Of a stretch of DNA of 64,000 nucleotides, positions 53,765 to 62,427 are shown piece after piece (position 1 is the stretch's first letter; each line of letters opens with the position of its first letter). This DNA comes from an uncultured Psychroserpens sp. (GTDB lineage Bacteria; Bacteroidota; Bacteroidia; Flavobacteriales; Flavobacteriaceae). The stretch is from contig CANKZZ010000006.1 in the NCBI GenBank assembly GCA_947488655.1, positions 62,001-126,000 of the forward strand, read 5' to 3'. The notes below the pieces were generated by a model that had not been told where the DNA came from, made no database searches, and saw only the letters and a list, made by a program, of their open reading frames with translations. A program made the position numbers and the translations under genes.

Positions 53765-56617
53765 TTAAGCTTCTTCCATGTAAGCTTCAATTGGAGCACA
53801 AGTACAGATAAGGTTTCTATCTCCATAGGCATCATCTACACGACGTACGCTAGGCCAAAATTTATTATCTCTAACGTATTCTAATGGAAATGCAGCTTCT
53901 TGACGCGTATATGGTAAATCCCAATCATTGGCAGTAATCATAGCCAATGTATGAGGTGCGTTTTTGAGCATATTATTGTCATCTTCTTTAGAAACTAAAT
54001 CAATCTCTTGTTTAATAGAAATCATGGCATCACAAAAACGATCCATTTCTTGTTTGCTTTCACTTTCTGTTGGCTCTATCATCATTGTTCCTGCTACAGG
54101 AAATGATACTGTTGGTGCATGAAAACCATAGTCCATTAAACGTTTTGCGATATCGACAACTTCTATTCCGTGAGCTTTAAAATTACGACAGTCAATAATC
54201 ATCTCGTGCGCTGCTCTTCCTTTTTCTCCAGAATATAATGTTGGATAATGATCTTTTAGACGTTCTTTAATATAGTTTGCGTTTAAAATGGCAATTTCAG
54301 TAGCTTTTTTAAGTCCTCTATAGCCTAACATTTTTATGTAACCATAAGAAATTAAACATGCTAAAGCAGAGCCATAAGGTGCTGCTGAAATAGCTGAAAT
54401 AGATTGGTGACCACCCGTTTTTATAATAGGGTTGCCAGGTAAAAAAGGTACTAATTGCTCAGCAACGCAAATTGGACCAACTCCAGGTCCACCGCCTCCA
54501 TGAGGAATAGCAAAGGTTTTATGTAAATTTAAATGACATACATCTGCACCAATGTTTCCAGGATTGGTTAAACCAACCTGTGCATTCATGTTGGCTCCAT
54601 CCATGTAAACTTGTCCACCATTATCATGAATAATTTTGGTTATATCTTTAATAGCAGACTCATAAACTCCATGTGTAGATGGATAGGTTACCATTAAAGC
54701 AGATAAATTATCTTTATGTAATTCTGCCTTTTCTCGTAAATCATCAACGTCTATATTTCCATTTTCTGATGCTTTTGTAACTACGACTTTCATACCTGCC
54801 ATTACAGCACTTGCAGGATTTGTTCCGTGAGCAGATGATGGGATTAAGCAAATGTTTCTATGGTGATCTCCACGAGATTCATGATACGCTTTTATAACCA
54901 TTAATCCAGCAAACTCACCTTGAGCTCCAGAATTAGGTTGCAAAGATGTTGCAGCAAATCCTGTGATTTCGGTTAGTTGATTTTCTAATGCATTAAGCAT
55001 TAATTTATAACCTATTGGTTGATCAACAGGAACAAAGGGATGAATATTTCCCCAATTTGGTGTACTTAATGGCAACATTTCTGCTGCTGCATTTAATTTC
55101 ATAGTACACGATCCTAATGAAATCATCGAGTGATTTAATGCTAAATCTTTACGTTCTAAAGATTTTATGTATCGCATCAATTCAGTTTCAGAATGATATG
55201 TATTAAAAACATCGACAGTTAAAAATTCTGACTCACGTTTTAAATGTTCTGGTATTGTTGTATTTGTTAATCTTGATTCAATTCTATCTGTAGTGTTTTC
55301 TGTAACACTTTCAAAAATGTCTATAATTTCATTTAAATCTGAAATTGAAGTCGTTTCATTTATAGAAATTGTAACGGTATTTGTATCTGGATAATGAAAA
55401 TTAACTTCTCTCTTTTCTGCCTCATACTTTGTTTTTACAGCATCTGCTTTAATTTGAATGGTGTCAAAGTAATGTGAATTTACTTGCTCTAATTCTAATT
55501 TTTCTAAAGCATTTGCTAGAGTAGTAGTAGAATCTTTTATTGTATCAGCTATATGATTTAAACCTTTAGGTCCATGATAGACTGCATACATTCCTGCCAT
55601 AACTGCCAAAAGTACCTGTGCTGTACAAATATTAGAGGTTGCTTTATCTCTTTTAATATGCTGCTCACGTGTTTGTAATGCCATACGTAAGGCACGATTG
55701 TCATTCATGTCTTTTGTAACACCAATAATACGTCCTGGTACATCACGTTTATAGGCTTCTTTTGTTGCAAAATAAGCTGCGTGAGGTCCACCGTAACCCA
55801 TTGGGATTCCAAAACGTTGTGTCGTACCCACTACAACATCTGCACCAAATTTACCAGGAGCCTCGAGTTTAACTAAACTTAAAATATCTGCTGCGACAGC
55901 TACTTTTATGTTTTCAGCATTGGCTTTTTCTATGAACGATTTAATATCTGTTATTTGTCCGTTTTTACCAGGATATTGTAATAATGCGCCAAAGTATTCG
56001 TCACTCAGGTTATACTCAGCTTCGTTTCCAATGATGAGTTCAATACCAATTGGATTTGCTCTAGTTTCTAAAAGATCAATAGTTTGAGGTAACACTAAAT
56101 CTGAAACAAAAAACTTATTTACATTTCCTTTCTTTTGATCACGAGATCTAACAGAAAAAAGCATTCCCATAGCCTCAGCAGCAGCAGTACTTTCATCTAA
56201 AAGCGAAGCGTTTGCAATTTCCATTCCTGTAAGGTCAATTACCATGGTTTGAAAATTTAATAACGCTTCTAAACGACCTTGAGCAATTTCTGCTTGATAA
56301 GGTGTATAAGCTGTGTACCAACCTGGATTTTCTAATATGTTACGTTGAATTACAGCAGGTAATATAGTTGGGTGATAGCCAAGACCAATATATGTTTTGT
56401 ATATTTTATTAAGCTTAGATAACTCGTTAATATGAGATGAATACTCAAACTCACTCATAGCTGCTTCTAAATCTAAATCGTTATGCAAACGAATATCATC
56501 AGGAATAGTTTCAGATATAAGTTGCTCTATATTATCAACACCAATGGCATCAAGCATTAATTTTTGGTCCGCTGCTCTAGGACCTATATGACGTAGTGAA
56601 AAATCTGATGTATTCAT
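53765..56617 (-). CDS. gcvP: Glycine dehydrogenase (decarboxylating), P-protein of the glycine cleavage system
   Basis: 950 residues, the usual length of the fused homodimer form. The N-terminus FSLRHIGPRAADQKLMLDAI, then LGYHPTILPAVI and YQAEIAQGRLEALLNFQ, is typical. The PLP lysine is Lys700 in LNLHKTFAIPHGGGGPGVGP, and IMIEPTESESK-like MMIEPTESES near the end is conserved. It decarboxylates glycine and passes aminomethyl to the H-protein. The ATG at 56617 is chosen over one at 56647, because a TAATTTTG promoter box overlaps the upstream codon and would exclude it from the mRNA. The other gcv genes are not nearby, as is usual in flavobacteria. Confidence 0.95.
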   Translation of the reverse strand: MNTSDFSLRHIGPRAADQKLMLDAIGVDNIEQLISETIPDDIRLHNDLDLEAAMSEFEYSSHINELSKLNKIYKTYIGLGYHPTILPAVIQRNILENPGWYTAYTPYQAEIAQGRLEALLNFQTMVIDLTGMEIANASLLDESTAAAEAMGMLFSVRSRDQKKGNVNKFFVSDLVLPQTIDLLETRANPIGIELIIGNEAEYNLSDEYFGALLQYPGKNGQITDIKSFIEKANAENIKVAVAADILSLVKLEAPGKFGADVVVGTTQRFGIPMGYGGPHAAYFATKEAYKRDVPGRIIGVTKDMNDNRALRMALQTREQHIKRDKATSNICTAQVLLAVMAGMYAVYHGPKGLNHIADTIKDSTTTLANALEKLELEQVNSHYFDTIQIKADAVKTKYEAEKREVNFHYPDTNTVTISINETTSISDLNEIIDIFESVTENTTDRIESRLTNTTIPEHLKRESEFLTVDVFNTYHSETELMRYIKSLERKDLALNHSMISLGSCTMKLNAAAEMLPLSTPNWGNIHPFVPVDQPIGYKLMLNALENQLTEITGFAATSLQPNSGAQGEFAGLMVIKAYHESRGDHHRNICLIPSSAHGTNPASAVMAGMKVVVTKASENGNIDVDDLREKAELHKDNLSALMVTYPSTHGVYESAIKDITKIIHDNGGQVYMDGANMNAQVGLTNPGNIGADVCHLNLHKTFAIPHGGGGPGVGPICVAEQLVPFLPGNPIIKTGGHQSISAISAAPYGSALACLISYGYIKMLGYRGLKKATEIAILNANYIKERLKDHYPTLYSGEKGRAAHEMIIDCRNFKAHGIEVVDIAKRLMDYGFHAPTVSFPVAGTMMIEPTESESKQEMDRFCDAMISIKQEIDLVSKEDDNNMLKNAPHTLAMITANDWDLPYTRQEAAFPLEYVRDNKFWPSVRRVDDAYGDRNLICTCAPIEAYMEEA

Positions 56618-56644
56618 TAAGTTTTTGAGTTGTATTATGTTTTG

Positions 56645-56652
56645 CAAAATTA
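56645..56652 (-). promoter_or_regulatory. -7 promoter box of gcvP
   Basis: The minus strand reads TAATTTTG, 27 bases before the start codon at 56617. It supports the shorter reading of gcvP. Confidence 0.55.
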
Positions 56653-56726
56653 ATGATTTATTGAGCTTATTTTGTTAATGAAATTGAAACTTTTCAACCA
56701 AAATAAAGGGTTATTAACAGTTTGAT

Positions 56727-56734
56727 TATTTTTG
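56727..56734 (+). promoter_or_regulatory. -7 box placed for a leaderless transcript of the UbiA-like gene
   Basis: TATTTTTG is followed by 4 bases (TACA) and the ATG at 56739, the same arrangement as at 30062-30074. Confidence 0.5.
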
Positions 56735-56738
56735 TACA

Positions 56739-57572
56739 ATGCGTGTAGTTAAAACCATTTTAGATTTTTATCTCAACAGTAGTATCCACGTGGCTCTAGC
56801 GGTTTTTGCATTGTCGTGGTTAACCTTACTACAATTTGATATTTCTTATGATGAGAATGTGCTCTATTTTATTTTTTTTGCATCTATAACTGGATATAAT
56901 TTTGTAAAATATTTTGGTTTAGCAAAATTTCATCATCGTAGTTTAGCGCAGTGGCTTAAAACCATACAAGTGTTTTCTGGGTTATGTTTTTTTATAATGT
57001 GTTATTATGCACTCAAATTAGAGGTTAACACCTTAGTTTGTATTGGTGTGTTTGCACTGGCAACATTTCTTTATGCCATACCCATTATACCAAAAAAGAT
57101 ATTTTTAGATAAACAAAAAAATTTACGAAGTATTGGCGGACTCAAAATTTACATCATTGCAATTATATGGGCAGGTGTAACCGTTTTTTTGCCAGTTATA
57201 AATAATGATATTGATATAACAGAAGATGTGCTGATTACCGCTATACAGCGATTTATTTTTGTGTTGGTATTAATGTTACCGTTTGAGATTAGAGACTTAA
57301 ATTATGATAGCTTAAAATTGGCAACTATACCACAAAAAATTGGAGTAAAACAAACCAAATTAGTGGGCTTGTTATTACTAATTGTGTTTTGTCTTTTAAA
57401 TTACTTTAAAGATCAAATAGATGTGAAAACAACAATTAACACATTAATTATAGCGATAATCACCCTAGTATTTCTCGTCTTTGCAAAACAAAATCAGACT
57501 AAATACTATAGTGCATTTTTGGTAGAAAGTATTCCTATAATGTGGTTGGGAGTTTTATTGGTGTTTGGCTAA
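56739..57572 (+). CDS. UbiA-like prenyltransferase-fold membrane protein
   Basis: 277 residues with about eight to nine membrane helices. LPFEIRDLNYDSLK (about residues 178-191) corresponds to the second Asp-rich motif of the UbiA superfamily. The first motif is replaced by ITGYNFVKYFGLAK, which lacks the N-D-x-x-D residues. This is common in flavobacterial homologues annotated only as membrane proteins. Prenyl transfer is therefore uncertain. It is read from its own promoter, and its last 18 bases overlap the convergent zinc-finger gene. Confidence 0.72.
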   Translation: MRVVKTILDFYLNSSIHVALAVFALSWLTLLQFDISYDENVLYFIFFASITGYNFVKYFGLAKFHHRSLAQWLKTIQVFSGLCFFIMCYYALKLEVNTLVCIGVFALATFLYAIPIIPKKIFLDKQKNLRSIGGLKIYIIAIIWAGVTVFLPVINNDIDITEDVLITAIQRFIFVLVLMLPFEIRDLNYDSLKLATIPQKIGVKQTKLVGLLLLIVFCLLNYFKDQIDVKTTINTLIIAIITLVFLVFAKQNQTKYYSAFLVESIPIMWLGVLLVFG

Positions 57573-57806
57573 TTCTTTTTGAAAAGCAACGTTTAATTCC
57601 TCCTTAGCTGAGAGATCCATTGTTTCTACCTTAGAATTTTTTACCAATGTAGTTAATTTAGCATTTCTGCTTGAGTATTTACGACAAGCGCGACAATAAA
57701 TTAAATGTATAGTGAGTACCACCTTATCCCAAAAGTTTGCTTCTTTATACTGATTTTTGTCACAAATATGATTTGCTTCATGACAGTTTAATTTTATTCT
57801 ACTCAT
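57555..57806 (-). CDS. Small zinc-finger protein, probable anti-sigma partner
   Basis: 83 residues. LNCHEANHICDKNQYKEANF and HLIYCRACRKYSSRN form an H-x3-C / C-x2-C pattern like the zinc-binding anti-sigma domain. There is no membrane helix, so it would be a soluble, N-terminal-type anti-sigma protein. It starts 3 bases after the sigma factor gene ends, which is the normal order for an ECF sigma and its regulator. The 3' end overlaps the convergent UbiA-like gene by 18 bases. Confidence 0.75.
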   Translation of the reverse strand: MSRIKLNCHEANHICDKNQYKEANFWDKVVLTIHLIYCRACRKYSSRNAKLTTLVKNSKVETMDLSAKEELNVAFQKELAKHQ

Positions 57807-57809
57807 AAT

Positions 57810-58361
57810 TTAAAACCAATTTTTTTCCATGCAGGCAGCCATAGCGGTTCTAGCTCTATGTATGATTACCCAAAGGTTAGACGCAGTAATTTGTAATTCA
57901 TTACAAATGGCCTCAGTTTCATAATTTAATATTGTTTTCATTTTGAAAACTTGGGCTTGTTTTTCTGGTAATTTACCAATACAGTCATGGATGGCAATAC
58001 CTAACTCGGTATTTTCAATGGTGTCTTCAGCAGTTTTGTCAAAAGGATCTGCAACACGTTCTTCTAACCAATCACCTTCATTTTCATCACTATTGTAAGT
58101 CATTCTAACTTCGGCTTTTCCTTTGTTAGAATTAATTTTACGATAATGATCTATAATTTTTCTTTTTAAAATCGAAATGAGCCATGTACGCTCACTCGCT
58201 TCTCCTTTAAAATTTTTCATAGATTTTAAACCAGCTACAAAAGTGTCCTGAACTAAATCTTGAGCAATCTCTCTATCATTAACACGAGTAATAGTGTAAT
58301 TAAAAAGGTAATCGGAATATAATTTAATCCATTGATTAGGATCTATGACGTGTTTAGGCAT
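57810..58361 (-). CDS. ECF-type RNA polymerase sigma factor
   Basis: 183 residues. Region 2 reads YSDYLFNYTITRVNDREIAQ followed by DLVQDTFVAGLKSM, with the RTWLISILKRKIIDHYRK end of region 2.4. Region 4 is LPEKQAQVFKMKTILNYETE, then ICNELQITASNLWVIIHRAR, the helix-turn-helix that reads the -35 element. The short acidic linker between them is typical for ECF factors. It is co-transcribed with a small zinc-finger gene. A promoter box is 29 bases upstream of its start. Confidence 0.92.
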   Translation of the reverse strand: MPKHVIDPNQWIKLYSDYLFNYTITRVNDREIAQDLVQDTFVAGLKSMKNFKGEASERTWLISILKRKIIDHYRKINSNKGKAEVRMTYNSDENEGDWLEERVADPFDKTAEDTIENTELGIAIHDCIGKLPEKQAQVFKMKTILNYETEAICNELQITASNLWVIIHRARTAMAACMEKNWF

Positions 58362-58389
58362 TTATTGTTTTGAAAAAAAATGAATTCAT

Positions 58390-58397
58390 CAAAAATA
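58390..58397 (-). promoter_or_regulatory. -7 promoter box of the ECF sigma operon
   Basis: The minus strand reads TATTTTTG; the leader to 58361 would be about 24 bases. It suggests that the sigma pair is transcribed separately from the cluster to its right. Confidence 0.5.
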
Positions 58398-58424
58398 ATG
58401 TAAAAATGTGATTTATTCTAATAA

Positions 58425-59123
58425 TTACTTATGGATGGTTTTTTTGTTTTTTACACTTACTTTAGAACCTTCAGCAAGAATAATTGATGTTGGTTTAACA
58501 TTTTTTAGATGCTTAAATTGCGATCCGTAATTAGCTTCAAAATCTATATTAATAGTATGATTTTTTACTTTTAATTGTCGCCAAGAAGGGTGTACAACTT
58601 CATATTCAAAAGTTTTGTTTTTGTGTTTGGTGTATCCAAAATAGTGCTCTGTTATGAATTGCTCCTCAGAATTTTCTGGTATTGAGATAAACTCAGTTTC
58701 AGTTTCAACAGAAATAGATTGCCAACTATCTTTTAATTTCCATTGGTATTCAAAGCTTTTTGAAGTCTCACTATTTGTCCATTGGTGTTTCATTTCCGCA
58801 GTAAAATAATGCTCATGATATATAGAATTAGCGACTAAAGTAATTAACGGTTTAGGTACAATTTCTTTTATAAAAACAACACCACGTTCTCCATCTCTTT
58901 GAACATAGAATCTAAGGTTGACCTCTTCAAAATTTATGTGATAAGGTAATTTTATGCCCAATACCTTAGTGTCCATAAATAGAAAACCAACGATGCTTAC
59001 AAAGTATTTGCCATTGTAACTGTCTAACTCTGTTCCTAATGGTACAAAGGGTTCTAAGATTTTTGGGTCGACTTCATAATTAATAAGGATGAGGTTTTTC
59101 CAGTATGCTTTTAAAAATGTCAT
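58425..59123 (-). CDS. DUF2071 (YqjF-like) protein
   Basis: 232 residues, soluble. The N-terminus WKNLILINYEVDPKILEPFV and LDSYNGKYFVSIVGFLFMDT match DUF2071, a family with an acetoacetate-decarboxylase-like fold. NLRFYVQRDGERGVVFIKEI is the central block. The enzymatic role of DUF2071 is not known. It is the last gene of the leftward cluster, starting 2 bases after the stop of the TIGR01777 gene. Confidence 0.85.
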   Translation of the reverse strand: MTFLKAYWKNLILINYEVDPKILEPFVPLGTELDSYNGKYFVSIVGFLFMDTKVLGIKLPYHINFEEVNLRFYVQRDGERGVVFIKEIVPKPLITLVANSIYHEHYFTAEMKHQWTNSETSKSFEYQWKLKDSWQSISVETETEFISIPENSEEQFITEHYFGYTKHKNKTFEYEVVHPSWRQLKVKNHTINIDFEANYGSQFKHLKNVKPTSIILAEGSKVSVKNKKTIHK

Positions 59124-59125
59124 AA

Positions 59126-60028
59126 TTAATAATTTATAAGGTCATCTAATGCGATTTCAATATCTGAATGTAAGAAATTAAACCCATTTTTTAATAAACG
59201 GTCTGGTATGACATTTCTACTTTTTAAAACCAATTCTGGTTCTGTGCCAATGAGTTTAGCTCCAAGTTTAATGAGCCATTCTGGCTGAGGAATTCCAAAA
59301 GGGACATTCATTACTTTTCTAAAAGCGGTCATCAACGTTTTATTATTTGTTGGATTAGGTACTGCTAGGTTAAACGTGCCATCTAGCTCTTCGTTTTCTA
59401 TTAAAAACTCTATAGCTCTAGCAAAGTCTAACTCATGAATCCAACTAACTTTTTGTTGTCCTGAGGCTTGTTTTCCTCCTAAGCCAAACTTTACTAAGTT
59501 TTTTAAAGGCTCTGTTGCGCCACCGTGTTTTCCCATGACGATAGAAGTTCGTAAGGCTATTTTTCTCGTTTTTGGGTTGGTGATTGAGTAAAACGCTTTT
59601 TCCCAAGATTTGGCAATGTTCATAGAGAAGTCTTCACCAATCTCTCCAGCTGCCTCAGTCATTTGTTTATTTGTAGAATGTCTGTAAATTGTCGCAGTAG
59701 AAGAGTTAAACCACACTTTTGGCGGATTATCACAAAGATTTATAGCCAAACCTAATGCATGAGTTGAGTCTACACGAGAATCAAGAATTAGTTTTTTGTT
59801 AGCGTCTGTATATCTACAATCTACAGATTTCCCTGTAAGGTTTATGAGTACATCGGTTTGCTCCAAAATTTTTGTCCATGCTTCAAGGTCTTTTGCATTC
59901 CAATAGATATCGTTATCGCGTTTTACAGATCTTGTTAGTATGTAAACTGTATTGCCTTTTTTAGTAAAGTAGTCTTCTAGGACCTGTCCTAAAAATCCGC
60001 TACCACCAGCTATTGTTATTGTGTTCAT
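59126..60028 (-). CDS. TIGR01777-family epimerase-like (extended SDR) protein
   Basis: 300 residues. TITIAGGSGFLGQVLEDYF carries the G-x-x-G-x-x-G NAD(P)-binding loop, LINLTGKSVDCRYT and SRVDSTHAL are family motifs, and SWIHELDFARAIEFLIEN lies near the middle. LTNTTTNP-type PNPTNNKTLMTAFRKVMNVP and the C-terminal LLKNGFNFLH complete the pattern of YfcH-like proteins. Substrate unknown. The ATG at 60028 overlaps the stop of the DCC gene as ATGA; a longer open frame to 60079 starts inside that gene and is not needed. Confidence 0.88.
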   Translation of the reverse strand: MNTITIAGGSGFLGQVLEDYFTKKGNTVYILTRSVKRDNDIYWNAKDLEAWTKILEQTDVLINLTGKSVDCRYTDANKKLILDSRVDSTHALGLAINLCDNPPKVWFNSSTATIYRHSTNKQMTEAAGEIGEDFSMNIAKSWEKAFYSITNPKTRKIALRTSIVMGKHGGATEPLKNLVKFGLGGKQASGQQKVSWIHELDFARAIEFLIENEELDGTFNLAVPNPTNNKTLMTAFRKVMNVPFGIPQPEWLIKLGAKLIGTEPELVLKSRNVIPDRLLKNGFNFLHSDIEIALDDLINY

Positions 60029-60852
60029 AAGTTTAAAATTAGAATGATTAAAACAATGAGAATTCTGTACAGCACCCAAGTGTAACTTAGAAAACTCGGT
60101 AATTTGAGTAATTTAACACGTCTAAAATGCTCTATGAACATGATAAGGACGGTAATTCCAAATCCTATTAAAAAAATAGTTTCTGAAATTTCAACCATCA
60201 AATGTATTAGCAATAAAGGTACTAATAGCAAACTGCCCATAAGTGAAATGGTCATCACATTTCCGAAGTAATTAAGAATCGTTTTTTTATCTAATTTATA
60301 GATAAGCAACCCTTGAAATAACAACTGACCAATAGTGATAAAACCTTCTCTCATGAAAGAACCATGTGGAATTATTGAAAGGTTTTTAGAAAAATAATAC
60401 AAAGTAAACATGGTGATAATGCTCGAAAACAGGATAAAAAGTAATCGATATTTTACATTAAAACTTGGTACACATTGTAAACGATTTGTTGTGTTTTCTT
60501 CACTTGGTATAATCACTTTGCGATTATATGAAATAAATGAATAAAGTTTTTTTAATAGAAATTTCACAGGTTTTATATGCCCAATTTTTTCAATTATTGA
60601 AAATCTCACACCTATAACTTTCAATAAACTATCAATGCCATAAATGACCGTTTTATTTTTATTGTCTACCAAAGCAATTTCATTAGATGCACGCTCCAGG
60701 TTAATAAAATTTTGACTTTCTGGAGAAATTGTGCTGTATGGTTGTCTTCCGTTTTGATCTAACATTCCAGTTTTTATGAAACCAGAGGTGTAGACTTGAC
60801 ATAACGGACAATCCTCATCATAAAGCAACGTGTGGTGTTCTAGAGTTTTCAT
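60025..60852 (-). CDS. DCC-family (DUF393) thiol protein fused to a membrane domain
   Basis: 275 residues. The N-terminal part has TLLYDEDCPLCQVYTSGFIK, the D-x-D-C-P-x-C site of the DCC family, a thioredoxin-like group of presumed thiol-disulfide proteins. SLLKVIGVRFSIIEKIGHIKP also fits. Residues about 135-275 hold five to six membrane helices (YRLLFILFSSIITMFTLYYF; LMGSLLLVPLLLIHLMVEIS; YRILIVLIILILNL). So this is a two-part protein, longer than a plain DCC domain. The ATG at 60852 overlaps the upstream gene's stop as ATGA, excluding the longer frame. Confidence 0.8.
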   Translation of the reverse strand: MKTLEHHTLLYDEDCPLCQVYTSGFIKTGMLDQNGRQPYSTISPESQNFINLERASNEIALVDNKNKTVIYGIDSLLKVIGVRFSIIEKIGHIKPVKFLLKKLYSFISYNRKVIIPSEENTTNRLQCVPSFNVKYRLLFILFSSIITMFTLYYFSKNLSIIPHGSFMREGFITIGQLLFQGLLIYKLDKKTILNYFGNVMTISLMGSLLLVPLLLIHLMVEISETIFLIGFGITVLIMFIEHFRRVKLLKLPSFLSYTWVLYRILIVLIILILNL

Positions 60853-61196
60853 AGTTTTTGAATTAAATATGTGATGTAAACAAAGTAAGTTGCAATTGAC
60901 ATTGGTATAACACACACAAAAATAATTGTAATTACATGTGGAATATTAAGAGTTACGTTACTTACTAATAGTAGAATGACTAATACTATAAAAGTGAATA
61001 TTACACTTAGTTTATAACGTTTTAAGTGCTTTTTAAGACTTATAGCTTTTGCTCTATATCTGCATAATAGAAAATATAATAATTGAATTATCCCTAAGAA
61101 AAACTGACATAATAAGCCACTAATATTATCAATAAAGACATATGCTAAAAGCGTTGAGAGTAAAAAGATAAGATTGGTGTAAAATAGCGTTTTCAT
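60849..61196 (-). CDS. Small four-helix membrane protein, family A
   Basis: 115 residues with about four helices. FFLGIIQLLYFLLCRYRAKA lies near the middle and VIPMSIATYFVYITYLIQKL ends the protein. The latter matches VIPMVIATYFLYILNSIKHL at the end of the gene at 62038 and, more loosely, the pattern of the gene at 62428, so the three form one paralogous family. No known function. It follows the gene at 61244 by 47 bases, which include a hexamer repeat. Confidence 0.65.
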   Translation of the reverse strand: MKTLFYTNLIFLLSTLLAYVFIDNISGLLCQFFLGIIQLLYFLLCRYRAKAISLKKHLKRYKLSVIFTFIVLVILLLVSNVTLNIPHVITIIFVCVIPMSIATYFVYITYLIQKL

Positions 61197-61214
61197 ATTT
61201 TCAAGTTAAAATCC

Positions 61215-61244
61215 AGGTTAAGGTTCAGGTTCAAGTTCAGTTTC
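61215..61244. repeat. Degenerate hexamer tandem repeat
   Basis: AGGTTA-AGGTTC-AGGTTC-AAGTTC-AGTTTC, five units in the 47-base gap between two small membrane genes; the last base belongs to the stop codon of the upstream gene. Such tracts can change length by slippage. Confidence 0.55.
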
Positions 61245-61657
61245 TACTGTTCATCTCTAACATCATATAGAGGTGTTTTAACGACTTTTTTAAAGCTTTG
61301 TCTAGATTTACGACGACCTCTAAAAAAGAAGAATAAGTTGATAAAAAGCATCACACCTAAGTAGATGGAGAAGCCACCAATTTTCTTACTCAAAATCTCA
61401 ATTAGTGTTTGTGAGCTCATTTCCGCAGTGCTAGAATAACTAATTTTTAAGATGAGTAAAGCCCAACCAATATTGATGAGATAAAAACCAATTTCAAAAA
61501 GTTTATTGGTTGCAAGCGCAATATCTTCTTGACCTTTAAAAATGTCCAGCATAAAGTATTTACCGTTTTTAAAAAGCATTTTAGAAACATAAATCGTGAG
61601 TATGATTACGATTGGTAAATAGATGAGGTAACCGATGATGATTTTAGAATTTTCCAT
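61244..61657 (-). CDS. Small membrane protein, family B
   Basis: 137 residues with three to four helices. YLIYLPIVIILTIYVSKMLF and NKLFEIGFYLINIGWALLIL match the corresponding blocks of the gene at 61673 (CIYLPIIAVIMVKVGWMFY; NNLLLIGYYLTNLGYAIITL), so the two are paralogues. A charged C-terminal tail (FRGRRKSRQSFKKVVK) is on the cytoplasmic side by the positive-inside rule. The family is unnamed to me. It is 15 bases after the gene at 61673. Confidence 0.65.
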   Translation of the reverse strand: MENSKIIIGYLIYLPIVIILTIYVSKMLFKNGKYFMLDIFKGQEDIALATNKLFEIGFYLINIGWALLILKISYSSTAEMSSQTLIEILSKKIGGFSIYLGVMLFINLFFFFRGRRKSRQSFKKVVKTPLYDVRDEQ

Positions 61658-61672
61658 GATATAATATTTAGT

Positions 61673-62038
61673 TTATTGTTTTGAATTATTGTTTAAAGTT
61701 TTTGATTTTACGAGATAGTTAAGGCAGAGCACATTGTTGTAATGTAAAATGGCTAAGCCAATGATTATGACGCCTAAATGTTCGCTTAATGTGCTTAGCA
61801 TTTCGGTTAGATTATTAATTTTTTCCCAATAAGCAAGCGTGATAATTGCATAACCTAGATTTGTGAGATAGTAACCAATAAGCAAAAGGTTGTTAATTGG
61901 TTTTACAATGGTTTCATCTTGTTTGTATAAATGCAATAAAAATACTTCGCCATGGGTGTAAAACATCCACCCAACCTTTACCATAATCACAGCGATGATT
62001 GGTAAGTAAATGCAATATGTGAGGATGTTGTAGTTCAT
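61673..62038 (-). CDS. Small membrane protein, family B (paralogue)
   Basis: 121 residues, three to four helices. The N-terminal helix (CIYLPIIAVIMVKVGWMFY) and the segment IVKPINNLLLIGYYLTNLGY align with the protein at 61244. The last base of its upstream neighbour and its own first base coincide at 62038, so translation is coupled. Function unknown. Confidence 0.65.
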   Translation of the reverse strand: MNYNILTYCIYLPIIAVIMVKVGWMFYTHGEVFLLHLYKQDETIVKPINNLLLIGYYLTNLGYAIITLAYWEKINNLTEMLSTLSEHLGVIIIGLAILHYNNVLCLNYLVKSKTLNNNSKQ

Positions 62039-62382
62039 TACTTTAGGTGTTTAATTGAGTTAAGGATGTATAAAAAGTAAGTGGCAATTACCATTGGTAT
62101 AACCATTACAGTTGCAATTACTATTGCAAATTCATTAATTGTATCCCAGTTGTGTAACCAAAATATCCAGCAAATGCCATAAACACCAATGATAACCCAA
62201 TAGATACTTAAATGTTCTTTTGTTTTCTTTGAAAATTTCCCCCAGGACAATAACAAGATTATTGCACTTATAATTTGCAATGCACCAAGGATTACTTGTG
62301 AAAGCATGCCTCCAACAACTGTAAAGTATAATACTAGTGTTATTATGAATATGACTTTATTTATGTTATATATTATTTTCAT
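62038..62382 (-). CDS. Small four-helix membrane protein, family A (paralogue)
   Basis: 114 residues. IFIITLVLYFTVVGGMLSQV, then ILGALQIISAIILLLSWGKF, and VIPMVIATYFLYILNSIKHL at the end mark it as a relative of the proteins at 60849 and 62428. An operator-like palindrome lies 18 bases before its start codon. It heads the stretch of coupled genes down to DUF2071. Confidence 0.65.
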   Translation of the reverse strand: MKIIYNINKVIFIITLVLYFTVVGGMLSQVILGALQIISAIILLLSWGKFSKKTKEHLSIYWVIIGVYGICWIFWLHNWDTINEFAIVIATVMVIPMVIATYFLYILNSIKHLK

Positions 62383-62400
62383 GTCTATAGTAATTATTAA

Positions 62401-62422
62401 ACTTTCAGAAAATATTGAAAGT
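62401..62422 (-). promoter_or_regulatory. Operator-like palindrome, copy 1 (in front of the gene at 62038)
   Basis: ACTTTCA (62401-62407), 8 bases, TGAAAGT (62416-62422). The whole 22-base site is identical to copy 2 at 62724. It sits where RNA polymerase must bind to serve the downstream gene, which suggests repression by the GbsR-type regulator encoded nearby. Confidence 0.7.
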
Positions 62423-62427
62423 AACTG

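Noticed and set aside
56618-56647. Longer start for gcvP
   Set aside because: The promoter box overlaps the upstream ATG, and the conserved N-terminus starts at 56617.
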